64,000 nucleotides of DNA, from contig CP137321.1 of assembly GCA_033182465.1 (NCBI GenBank), positions 2,232,001 through 2,296,000 on the forward strand. Direction: 5' to 3'. Position 1 is the first letter of the stretch; the number at the start of each line of letters is the position of its first letter. Made by a program: the position numbers and the translations under genes. The notes beneath the pieces were generated by a model. It was not told where the DNA came from. It ran no database searches and saw nothing but the letters and a program-made list of their open reading frames with translations. The DNA is from Sanghuangporus weigelae. Taxonomy: Eukaryota > Basidiomycota > Agaricomycetes > Hymenochaetales > Hymenochaetaceae. Shown one piece after another: positions 22,808 through 31,946 of this stretch.

Positions 22808-23332
22808 TAATTACAGACGTTTGCAAAAGTAATGAAAATCACGTGATTTCACCACTTTTCTCGCCATGAGAGCCTCAAAACACAGATAAAATCATATCTC
22901 ACCCAAATCTCAACGGTTTCACATCATCTAAGTTGATAAATTCATCTTTTCGAAAGTGCTTTCGCTTAAAGAAAACTGTAGAGAAAATAGAGCGAAAAAT
23001 GACCCTAAAATGGCGAAAATATCGGTTTTTGCCTCTTCCTTGCATGTGCAATTTTTTCTGTGATCCCTGCTGGTCCAGCACCTCCCCAAAGCTATCCAGA
23101 ATGATAATATGATTATAAAATGAATTTACAGACTGAGTTTGAGTTGAATTGTGTACCAGAATGTGCTGCTTTGAGGCATGCCTGAATCACTCAAAACTCA
23201 TCATTTCCCCCTAGCCTCCCAGGCTCCAGGAAAAATTCTTACAGGCCAGATTCATGCATGTAAATTAATTTTGGATATAATAGACTAGGTTTGTGTACTA
23301 GCTAAGGCCTCAGCATCCACTGGTGAGCTGGG
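22808..23332 (+). repeat. Left arm of foldback palindrome
   Basis: 525 bp arm, AT-rich, complementary to 23379-23903. It starts at the TAATTACAG terminus and ends at GTGAGCTGGG next to the central loop. Confidence 0.88.
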
Positions 23333-23378
23333 AAGATGCTGTCTAAAATGATGCATACAACCAGAATCACTTGTTCAG

Positions 23379-23903
23379 CCCAGCTCACCAGTGGATGCTG
23401 AGGCCTTAGTTAGTACACAAACCTAGTCTATTATATCCAAAATGAATTTACATGCATGAATCTGGCCTGTAAGAATTTTTCCTGGAGCCTGGGAGGCTAG
23501 GGGGAAATGATGAGTTTTGAGTGATTCAGGCATGCCTCAAAGCAGCACATTCTGGTACACAATTCAACTCAAACTCAGTCTGTAAATTCATTTTATAATC
23601 ATATTATCATTCTGGATAGCTTTGGGGAGGTGCTGGACCAGCAGGGATCACAGAAAAAATTGCACATGCAAGGAAGAGGCAAAAACCGATATTTTCGCCA
23701 TTTTAGGGTCATTTTTCGCTCTATTTTCTCTACAGTTTTCTTTCAGCGAAAGCACTTTCGAAAAGATGAATTTATCAACTTAGATGATGTGAAACCGTTG
23801 AGATTTGGGTGAGATATGATTTTATCTGTGTTTTGAGGCTCTCATGGCGAGAAAAGTGGTGAAATCACGTGATTCTCATTACTTTTGCAAACGGCTGTAA
23901 TTA
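23379..23903 (-). repeat. Right arm of foldback palindrome
   Basis: 525 bp arm, inverted copy of 22808-23332; same length, so no net insertion or deletion between the arms. Confidence 0.88.
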
Positions 23904-24438
23904 GTCAGTGAAGAAGGAAGCCGGATTTGACGAGGGAATGCAGCGCACATTCCGATCAACCTTGGTGAAATCCTCCAAAAACCCGGGTCTCGTTCGAAAG
24001 CAAAAGCGGACTTTTCTCTGGCTCTTTATCTCCCTTCCGTATCTGTATGAAGAACTTGGTGATCTTTCGTTTGCTTGCACTGCCGCGTCATGCAGAGTTG
24101 AATAATCAGTGCAATCGATATGAGATGCTGCGTAGGCTTCCGTGTCGACGAAACCCGGGTTATAGTTATGTTATTGTCTAGTTCATAATGTACCCGTATA
24201 ACTATATTCTCTTCATCTAGAAACCAAGTCTAAAATGTGATAGCCAATCGGTTTCCAGCTCCAGACTGAAGTGTCCCAAAATGGATTATAAGTCTCGGTC
24301 CGTCCCAAGCCTTTTCAACTCCGCATCTAGCGAGAATACTTATGTAACACGACGCCTTCACAATCAGTCCCCTGAGAGCAATGAGGCCCATGGCTGCCAC
24401 TTACCCCCTTCATAATCTTCTGTCAACCATTCAAGACA

Positions 24439-25497
24439 ATGATGTCCATCTTTGGTCATGACTATCGATCTCACGGCGCTCGAAAGCGGGTCTTTCTATC
24501 CGCAGTCGGTGTTGTCGTTGGTTTGCTTGTAGTTGTGGACATTCTCGTTCTGAAGGGTATTCGACCTCCACCGAGTCTCCTTGATCAATACAGACCTTTG
24601 TGAGTCCATCAGATTCAATCACATATTCAAAGGCATTTTACTATTAGTCCTCCCAGTGGACACGTTCATGAAGAGCATTTAGCATCTGACACAAATTTGA
24701 GCTCGTTCTATAGTATACCCAGTCCGAACGAACGCGCAGTCGTAACAACGCTATTCTCGGAATCCTACTCTTCAGCCGCAGTCATATTAGGACATTCTCT
24801 AGGGACCTCTCAAATTTCCGCTCGCCGGATGCTGCTTTACTTTCCGGAGCGCATTTCTCCGAGAACCGTTTGTTGGCTTCGGGAAGTTGGCTGGGAATTA
24901 CATCCGATAGAACGTATAGCGCCACCAGACGGCGGCCGCGGAGTATTTCACCGCTTCGTCGACAACTACTCGAAGTTACAGATTTGGACGCTAGATAAAA
25001 TCGGCATCAAGAGTGTCGTTTACCTGGACGCCGACATACTTGTGCGCAGTAACTTCAATGAATTATGGTCGCTTCCCTTCGAATTTGCTGCCGTCCCGGA
25101 CGTATATAGGGATAAAAGGGGCTTCGCGTCGACTTTTAATGCGGGAATGATGTTTCTGCGCACATCGTCCGCCGTCTTTGCGGACATGCTGAGCAAGATC
25201 GAATCGGATGGATATCGTCATAACGAAGCTGAACAAGGCCTCTTGAACATGTACTTCGCCGCACAGGTCGTGCTCCTCCCATACATTTACAACGCGAACC
25301 TCATGATCAAGCAGCGGAATCCGGTGCTATGGCAAGCCATCAAGAACGACACGCGAATCTTGCACTACACTTTATTAAAGCCATTCATCGAAGAAGAACG
25401 ACAACAAGCAACCAGTGGGATTTGGGAACCAGAGATGAGACTCTGGGAGTTGGCATGGATGGATGCATTCAATTCGGATTTGCAGGATAAATGCTGA
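24439..25497 (+). CDS. GT8 family glycosyltransferase, paralog 1
   Basis: Model: join(24439..24599,24648..25497), 336 aa. Glycogenin-like retaining glycosyltransferase of family GT8, probably a type II Golgi/ER membrane protein. Seen: a short basic cytosolic N-terminus (RSHGARKR), one hydrophobic anchor of about 20 residues (VGVVVGLLVVVDILVL), a stem PPPSLLDQYRPF, and the catalytic domain. Catalytic landmarks: the metal-binding DxD in VVYLDADILV, the family NAG motif in STFNAGMMFLRTSS, the AEQGLLN acceptor-side motif, and a histidine in RILHYTLLKPF. Exon 1 is 161 nt, identical in length to exon 1 of paralog 2. Of the three copies in the window this one keeps the standard DAD motif. Donor sugar and acceptor are unknown. 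Confidence 0.9.
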
Positions 25498-26028
25498 ATT
25501 ACAGGTATTCCGCTGATGCACGCACGATAATTTCAAAATTCACGATCTGCGCCGCGAGGCAGGCCTCATCAAACCCAAAATTTTGTGATGATAATGATCC
25601 TTCTGGCGACCGGGTCATCCAGCATCACCAATTGATCCGCTGGGCGCTCTCATCAAGAAAGTGGGAAGCGGATAGATTCGTCCAGTCTAGTTACTTGGTC
25701 GAAAGCCAGTTCTGCCGTGTCTGAATAACTATGTCAGTTGGAGGTCGAGGAGCTTCTGTCAGTAGTGTACAATCTGGCTTTAAATATAATCACATCACAG
25801 TTATTGAAGAGCTTGGCACGTGAAATTTGAAATATAATATACAATTGATGAATTGAATTTTGGCCGACCCGTAGGTGTCCGACCGAACCGAACACCGTGA
25901 CCATATATACTTCACCTGTTCTCATCTCAGAAGGCCAGCAGTGCGTTCATTTCAAACCTCCATCTGCCAACGCAAGTGCTTCAGCATTATCACAGTTCTC
26001 CTGAGGAGACAATACCAACCAAAACATA
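25498..26028. other. Intergenic stretch, no gene seen
   Basis: About 530 bp between GT8 paralog 1 and the MPO1-like gene. AT-rich in the second half; nothing recognisable beyond presumed untranslated and promoter sequence. Confidence 0.5.
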
Positions 26029-26904
26029 ATGACAGCAGGTCTTTTTGATGTTGAGAAGCAGGTAAGCCGTTCTCACGCAGGATCATTGACTGAGTGAGAC
26101 AACTTTAGAATCTGAAGAACCTGAACTCTGACCATATTCTTGATCCACGCACGATTTCCCCAACAGCTCGTCTTCTATGGCGCGTACCATAGCAACAAAG
26201 TCAATGTCCGCATACACATGATCTGCGTCCCATTGTTGATATGGTGCGTATAGAAGGTCTACAATCAATGCAATTCGGTGATCTTGAATGGACAAATAGG
26301 ACCTTCCAGATTATGCTTGCGTCACTTCCGACGCCGTCATGGTTCCCATCGTATCAGCATGATTTTAATTCCGTCCTTTCATTCAAGTTCAATTGGGCAA
26401 CTGTCCAAGCCATGGTGTACATTGCCTACTACTTCGCTTTGCTTCCGTCAGCCGCGGTACGTCATCGTTGGATCGTTGGATATGTTCTGAAATCATCGTG
26501 AATGATGTTTTGTTCTTTCCTAATAGCTTTTGTACGTTCCTCAGTCGATCCTCTCAGTCCTTTCTGCAATTGCCATCGCGCGTGATTCGTCGAATGTGCC
26601 GAAGGCTTTAGCGTTTCACATCGCCTGCTGGCTTGCACAGTTCTACGGACACGGCGTTCACGAGCGTCGCGCACCAGCTTTACTTGATAATCTCATTGGA
26701 GGTATGATTATGCTATGTACTTCCGGTTGACTCTGTCTAACATCGCCGTCGATAGCCGTCGTGCTTGCGCCGTTCTTCGTCCACCTTGAGCTTCTCTTCG
26801 AGCTTGGATATTACCAAACGCTTCACCACAACATCAAGAATGGCATCGGCAAGGAAGTTCTAAAGTTCAGGCAAGCTAACGCGGATGCGAAGCGCAGTTC
26901 TTAA
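26029..26904 (+). CDS. MPO1: Mpo1/YGL010w-type 2-hydroxy fatty acid dioxygenase (DUF962)
   Basis: Model: join(26029..26061,26167..26243,26300..26456,26527..26701,26756..26904), 196 aa. Yeast Mpo1 is an ER Fe(II)-dependent dioxygenase that removes one carbon from 2-hydroxy fatty acids in phytosphingosine breakdown. Seen: GLFDVEKQ-LVFYGAYHSN at the N-terminus, IHMICVPLLIW opening a membrane segment, QFYGHGVHERRAPALLDN and the closing helix APFFVHLELLFELGYY. The histidines in AYH, RIH and YGHGVHE are the conserved metal-ligand candidates, and all are present. Several hydrophobic stretches fit a small polytopic membrane protein of the usual length. It sits between GT8 paralogs 1 and 2 without evident functional connection. 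Confidence 0.9.
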
Positions 26905-27339
26905 CTGATCACACGAACTTGGAGTAATACTGTGGCTTCGGACATCCTTCTCTCGAGTGCGCTTTGGTGAACATTAGCCCCTAATCTTCCCGTACTCTGC
27001 AATTTTGCACCTGTCCACCTTGCTTAAGTATTGTATATATGTACTCTCATCATGTATGAATCAGTGTTTGCTTGTGACCAATGCTATCCAGTATTTATGC
27101 CACCGTGAGCCCATTTGGTATTGATAGAGAGAACGAGTGCGACATCTTCATGGTGATGGGATGTGAGCAAAGCACCGAGCTCCAATTGACTGCTCCAGCT
27201 GCAGGTACAAGCAGTCGTTTTGCTCGATGATTGGTTTATAAGTCCGTCTATGCCACAAACATTAGAGCTCGATTTTGGAATGCGTCGAGTTAGTGCCTAA
27301 CATACATACAAATGATCGTCCAAATTGGAACCAAGATCA
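26905..27339. other. Intergenic stretch between convergent genes
   Basis: About 435 bp between the stop codons of the MPO1-like gene (plus) and GatC (minus). No gene or structured element recognised. Confidence 0.5.
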
Positions 27340-27912
27340 TCACTTCTTCCTCCTATCAGCCTCGACAACGTAGAATCCATCTTTTGTGAGCTTCGCATGC
27401 TTGAGCAACTCCTTCCCCGACTCGATCTCAGGGTCTTCAAATTCAACCTCTCGAGTATTCGAGGAGAGCTTCATGCCCCTCCCTTCTTCCCAGATTCGTC
27501 CATCTGGTATAGGTGACTGCATGTCATTCTTCTCCGAGTCTCGATTTAGTTCCTCGAGCTTCGACGTGTCAACAAGCTTAACAGCTTCCACGAGCCTCAC
27601 GAGCTCTTCTAGTTCCCCCCTTATCCGTTCCGCCTCGTCCGATCCTTCCTTTGGCGGTACAAGTGCAGAAAGCGTATGCAACTTCGTCAACTCTGTATGC
27701 GAGATTTGCGGACGCGGGTAGGATTCGAGCAGAGCGTGAACGGACCATGTTGACGTCGCTGGAATGGGGTCTTCATGCCTTTGCTCAGCGTCAACGTAAG
27801 GGTACGAACTCAAGGAGGCCAGGGATGAAGACTTGTGTCGCAGGGAGAGAAGAAAACGTTTTCTTTTATTATTGCATTTTACGAGGACAGCGAGTCGGCG
27901 AGTAGTTTGCAT
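27340..27912 (-). CDS. Mitochondrial Glu-tRNA(Gln) amidotransferase subunit C (GatC-like)
   Basis: Single exon, 190 aa. Part of the GatCAB complex that converts Glu-tRNA(Gln) to Gln-tRNA(Gln) in mitochondria. The start at 27912 gives MQTTRRLAVLVKCNNKRKRF, basic and free of acidic residues, as a presequence should be; the frame extends further upstream only through a GTG. The core segment PQISHTELTKLHTLSALVPP followed by a helix ending LVRLVEAVKLVDT is the GatC helical-hairpin pattern seen in basidiomycete relatives. The second half (WEEGRGMKL to EADRRKK) is typical of fungal members and lacks a known domain. The start lies 33 bp from a small inverted-repeat element. Confidence 0.78.
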   Translation of the reverse strand: MQTTRRLAVLVKCNNKRKRFLLSLRHKSSSLASLSSYPYVDAEQRHEDPIPATSTWSVHALLESYPRPQISHTELTKLHTLSALVPPKEGSDEAERIRGELEELVRLVEAVKLVDTSKLEELNRDSEKNDMQSPIPDGRIWEEGRGMKLSSNTREVEFEDPEIESGKELLKHAKLTKDGFYVVEADRRKK

Positions 27913-27943
27913 GGAAGGAGACGGGTTTTGGCTCGACCCGTTC

Positions 27944-28075
27944 ACACACCGAGCAAAAACTCATTTCCGAACCGTGAAAATGTTACCCAGAATGGAAAAA
28001 GAGCCAATCGGATGAGAGCTCACCCGTTCCGATCAAAATTTCTAAGGGCGCGGAATGAGTTTTTGCCCGGTGTGT
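27944..28075. repeat. Small inverted-repeat element (MITE candidate)
   Basis: Terminal inverted repeats of about 25 bp, ACACACCG[A/G]GCAAAAACT then CATT(T)CCG, bound a 132 bp interval between GatC and GT8 paralog 2. One substitution and one single-base length difference separate the ends. No clear target duplication was seen at the borders, so it may be an old MITE or a transcription-terminator-like hairpin. Confidence 0.45.
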
Positions 28076-28084
28076 TACAGACAG

Positions 28085-29162
28085 TCAACATTCGCCAATC
28101 AATTCACTAGATACGTTTTGCCAAACAATATCCCAATGCTTCAGCTCTTCTTCCCAAATGCCTACAGCTCGACTTCTATCATCCGGAATAAACGGTTTCA
28201 TCATCGTATAATGGACAATACGCATGTCCTCTTCAATGGTGTCCCATAACAATGGATTACGCTGCTTGATCACAAGGTTTGCGTTGTAGGTGCGGGGTAA
28301 TCGCACGACCTGCGAGGCGAAATAACTGTTCAAAAAGCCTTGTTCCGCGTCCAGTCGGCGATATTCCGCAGTGTCGATTTTGTTCAGCATGTCGCTAAAG
28401 ATGTTGGACGAAGTACGCAGCAACATCATCCCTGCATTGAAACTGAGAGCAAAGCCCCTGCTATCTCCGTAGACGTCTGGAACGGCGGCGAATTCGAATG
28501 GGAGACTCCATAACTCGTCGAAGTTTTGACGAACGAGCATGTCGCCATCCAGATAGATGACGGACTTAATGCCGATTGAATCAAGAGACCACACCCGGAG
28601 TTTCGAATACTGATCCCGGAATCGGAGATGCACGCCCTTGCCCCCATTGGGCGGAGGTATCCGTTCTATCTGGCGAAGTTCCCAACCGATCTCTGAAAGC
28701 TGACAAAGCGTTTGACTGGATAATCGCTCCGGGAGGTAAAGAAGGATACGGCGTGCTGCGATTTTGGCATTTCGCAACGAGCGACCGAGAGTGAGTACCG
28801 CGCTGGTAAACGATTCTGAATAAAGCGTCGATACTACGGCTCGTTCGTCTTGTCCCGGCGTGTCAAGCAATGCCGGATCACTGCTGTTACCGGCGAAGAC
28901 GTCGCTATGGAGAGGTGGAATCGAGTTTCTGAAGAATGCCACAGTAGAATGTCAACTTCCGGTTGACTTCACTTTAAAAGGTACTTTAAAAGGTAGCTTA
29001 CAGAGGCCGGAATGTATCTAGTAGACCAGACGGCGGGCGAAGCCACCAGAGGACAATGAGATTAACGGAAACAAGCGCCACTAGACACCCTAGAAGCCAA
29101 CAAGAGAGCCTTCTACGACTTGAATTAATAGGAAGAGGCAGATAATCATAGCTCCAGCGCAT
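28085..29162 (-). CDS. GT8 family glycosyltransferase, paralog 2
   Basis: Model: complement(join(28085..28928,29002..29162)), 334 aa. Same architecture as paralog 1: basic N-terminus (SSRRR), a hydrophobic anchor (WLLGCLVALVSVNLIVLW), stem PPSGLLDTFRPL, then a GT8 catalytic domain. The start at 29162 was chosen because it gives an exon 1 of 161 nt that aligns residue by residue with paralog 1; the frame upstream is open but has no ATG before a stop. Metal motif is DGD (VIYLDGDMLV) rather than DAD, keeping both aspartates; NAG is intact in LSFNAGMMLLRTSS; AEQGFLN and the histidine in RIVHYTMMKPF are present. Looks functional. Head-to-tail with paralog 3 on the same strand, about 0.8 kb apart. 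Confidence 0.9.
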
Positions 29163-29954
29163 TCTCTGACTGGCGCTCCGGGGCGTGGAGAACGCAGAAA
29201 GAGACGAAATCAAGCGAGTGCCTGAAGACTCCTCTTGAGGTTCCAATGTTTTAGACGTGTACACCAAGTCCGTTCGCTTAGAGATCTGAGTCAAACCTGC
29301 ATCATGAGAGACCGTGGTCGCGCCGATAAATCAGGCTGCGTATTAATTTGATGCTAGATCACCAAGTGAAAAACGCTAGTAAGATGCCACCCGCCCAGAA
29401 TTCTTCTGGGGTTATGATTAAGATGCCACCCACCTCCAGAACTGTTCTTGGGTTGTAGGTCAACGCTACTTATGCTGAGAAACCCTGGCTCGGTCCTTTA
29501 TGTTGATAATTTAACAAAGACTGGATGCAAGAAACAAGTAAGCCAACCCTAACGCTACAAGCTCAACTGCGGTGCCGGCCGGCGTCGATTAATATTGTCT
29601 GACATACGGCAACATGTCTAAGCAGCTATTCCAAACTGGGCTAGGGAATACACGAGACTGATCCTTTAGGCAAGTCCGATGCGAGACCTAATCCATTAAT
29701 ATTGCTCAATCTGTCCATATAAAAGCGATGACATATATAGAAGAGATTTTTGTGGGCTGGAATGTAGCAAGTGCCGGAGAGCTTTCCATAGTGGTAATAA
29801 TAGTAGGAGCTAAAATTGGGCACATCATCAGCGGAAGGTCTGTGGGAATGGAACAAATAGGACCAAATATTACAGAATAGGAACGCATCCAGGCACGGTA
29901 ATCGGTAATCAAAACCAGTACTAGTAACGGGATAACTGTGTCTCGCCATGATCA
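29163..29954. other. Intergenic stretch between GT8 paralogs 2 and 3
   Basis: Apart from the 40 bp tandem repeat listed separately, about 790 bp without recognisable coding sequence; it should include the paralog 2 promoter and the 3' end of paralog 3. Confidence 0.5.
29380..29459 (+). repeat. Diverged tandem repeat, two ~40 bp copies
   Basis: Two adjacent copies, 29380-29418 and 29419-29459, each starting TAAGATGCCACCC and containing CCAGAA and TTCT(T)GGGGTT-like text. They lie about 220 bp upstream of the GT8 paralog 2 start codon and might be promoter elements or a chance duplication. Confidence 0.5.
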
Positions 29955-30992
29955 TCAGCACCTATTCTCCAGCTCTCTAAACGTCTTTCTCCATGCCATC
30001 TCCCACCATCCCATTTCTTTCGCCCAGATGCCTTTAGCAGCTCTTCTCTCCTCCTCGAAAAACGGCCTTGCTGTAGTATATCTGACGATGCGAATGTGAT
30101 TCGTTAAAGCTGACCAGAAGGTAGGGCTGCGTTGCTTGATAACAAGGTTCGCATTATAGATATATGGTAGCTTTACGACTTGGACCGCAAAATATTCATT
30201 CAAGTATTCCTGCAATCCAACGGGATACGTCCTTCCCGTCATGGAAAGTTTGCCAAGTATATCATTATGGATTGCAGAGGATGTCCGCAGAAGCATCATG
30301 CTGGTGCTGAATGCCAGAGAATACCCTCGTTCGTCCTCGTACACGTCTGGAACGGCTGCGAAACCAAAAGGCAGAGACCACAGCTCGTCAAAGTTTCTCC
30401 GAACGAGCGAATCACTGTCCAAGTATATCACGCTTGTGATGCCGACGTCATCCAGAGTCCATAGTCGAAGCATTAAATCCTGCTTGTCTTTGTCTGACCT
30501 ATGCGCCACAGGGTGGAGTTCCCATCCGCTCCCCTGCAGATGGCAGAGCGTGCGTATAGTCAAGCGGTCTGGGTAATAGAGAAGGATCCGTCGAGCCGAT
30601 GTATTCACAGATTGTAGCGAGTGGCCTAAGGCAAGTACGCCGGATGCGAACGACTCGGAGTAAAGTGTTGTCGCGACAGCTCGCCCCTCTAATTCTGGTC
30701 GGTCGAGAAGGGTCACGCCAGCATCGGGACAATCTTCTTCAGTGACGGGTGATTATGAGTTTCTAGACGATTTTTAGAAATAAAGCACCAGAAAAACGAA
30801 GCTGAGGTAAGTTACTTACAATTGTCTGAATTGATCCAGATTGAAGGACGATGGCCTCAGCGGCTTCGGAGAAAGGAGACTCCTGATCGCAACAAGTACG
30901 AAGATGGCTGCTGCAATCCAAACGAAATAGTCTTTTCGCCTTGGAGAACGTGCTGGGGCAGATGAAGGCTTGACAGGCCCGCTCTTTGACAT
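29955..30992 (-). pseudogene. GT8 family glycosyltransferase, paralog 3 (nonsense codon, probably decaying)
   Basis: Model by homology: complement(join(29955..30762,30820..30992)); 981 nt, a multiple of three. Exon 1 encodes a basic N-terminus (PARSPRRKD), a membrane anchor (FVWIAAAIFVLVAI) and stem ending NLDQFRQ. Exon 2, spliced at the same site as in paralogs 1 and 2, meets an in-frame TAA three codons after the junction; no other acceptor or donor I could find keeps the frame and avoids it. Beyond that the GT8 domain is open to the end (ELENRC). It also lost about 10 residues of the loop before RLWTLDDVG, and the NAG motif is replaced by STS in LAFSTSMMLLRTSS; the DxD (YLDSDSLV) is kept. 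Either a recent pseudogene or a protein starting inside exon 2 without a membrane anchor. Confidence 0.68.
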
Positions 30993-31946
30993 TCCAAGTC
31001 AGTTGTATGAAAGTCCGGGGTAAGGAGAGGGTGTTGTTGTGATGTTGGTGCCATGTATTCATGGTCCCACGAGAAACATTCCTAACAAATCCAGGACGAA
31101 TTGATCAAGACAGAAAAGAAGCAGCGTGGCGGCGGCGCTTCTGAATAGATATAGTCCACCAGGTCGCACGTTTCGAGGTTCGTATTATTTGAATAATATG
31201 ATCTTCCAGGGGAGCTTCCCAGCATCAATTGAGCCGGCACCTCACCAAGACCCGGACGCGGTGGAAACTACTGCTTTACGGTGGGTGTTCAGTGCTACTG
31301 TCTGAGCGCTTCAACTCAAACGCACGCGCACCGTGCAGCAACACTTCCGTATTCAACGGCTTGGTGGGTTCGAAATTTCCTCACAGTACGCGTTGCGGTC
31401 TACGGAGTTCCTCGAATTTGCGGTCTCAGTGCCGCGGGGCATTCGCGATTCGGCGCATTCGTATTTCCATGGACTGAGACGGAATGTGTTGCTCGCCCCG
31501 AGAAATCCGACTCGGTTGGAGGTACAGAACGCACGACATCCAGTAAGGAAGGAAATGAAATGTGCACAATTCCCAGGACTGATCTTCTTATCCAATCACA
31601 CCTCAATATTTATGTCACGAGACAAGAGAAAAATAAAAAATATGATGAAGGATCTCCGGGTCGCAAAGTAGCTACGCTTGCGTCTTGCCAAAGTCAGGAA
31701 GAGACGCATAGGACAATACCACCAGATGAAGAGGAAGGCAGAAGACCAGCGGTATCCGATCCTATTCAGCAAACACAACTTCGTTTGCACAGCTGACTCC
31801 CGCGTGCAATAATCTGATGAGTTCCACCACAAGGATGATGCTTCAAGAGCGTTGATAGTATATCCTGAACGTCAGATGATGCCAGACATCAGTAAGATAA
31901 AGACCAATTGCGACTGCTCATCATCATGAACGAGACTAGATACCGT
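30993..31946. other. Intergenic stretch; uncharacterised open frame at 31281-31796
   Basis: About 950 bp between GT8 paralog 3 and the eIF2B delta stop. A plus-strand frame of 171 codons (31281-31796) overlaps other long frames in this GC-richer patch. None shows a domain, signal peptide or splice pattern I recognise, so I do not call a gene, though a small lineage-specific one cannot be excluded. Confidence 0.3.

Larger units (their letters stand above)
22808..23903. mobile_element. 1.1 kb foldback (near-perfect palindrome) element
   Basis: Two inverted arms of 525 bp, 22808-23332 and 23379-23903, flank a 46 bp unique centre. Reading arm against arm I count about five mismatches, roughly 99% identity. 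The outer ends are TAATTACAG and its complement, with TA at both extremes, as expected for an element that duplicates TA (Tc1/mariner-like or related MITE/foldback types). No transposase is encoded; a 60-codon frame found once in each arm on opposite strands is simply the palindrome seen twice. The insertion lies between the arrestin promoter and the first GT8 gene. High arm identity suggests a young insertion or repeated arm-to-arm conversion. A transcript across it would form a long hairpin. Confidence 0.88.

Noticed and set aside
22899-23812. A 60-codon frame occurring twice with near-identical sequence, as if a duplicated small gene.
   Set aside because: The two occurrences lie in the two arms of the palindrome on opposite strands; they are the same noncoding sequence seen twice and show no motif.
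29162-29294. A longer N-terminus for GT8 paralog 2 starting upstream of 29162.
   Set aside because: The upstream open part begins with no ATG, and the start at 29162 gives an exon 1 of exactly the same length and layout as paralog 1.
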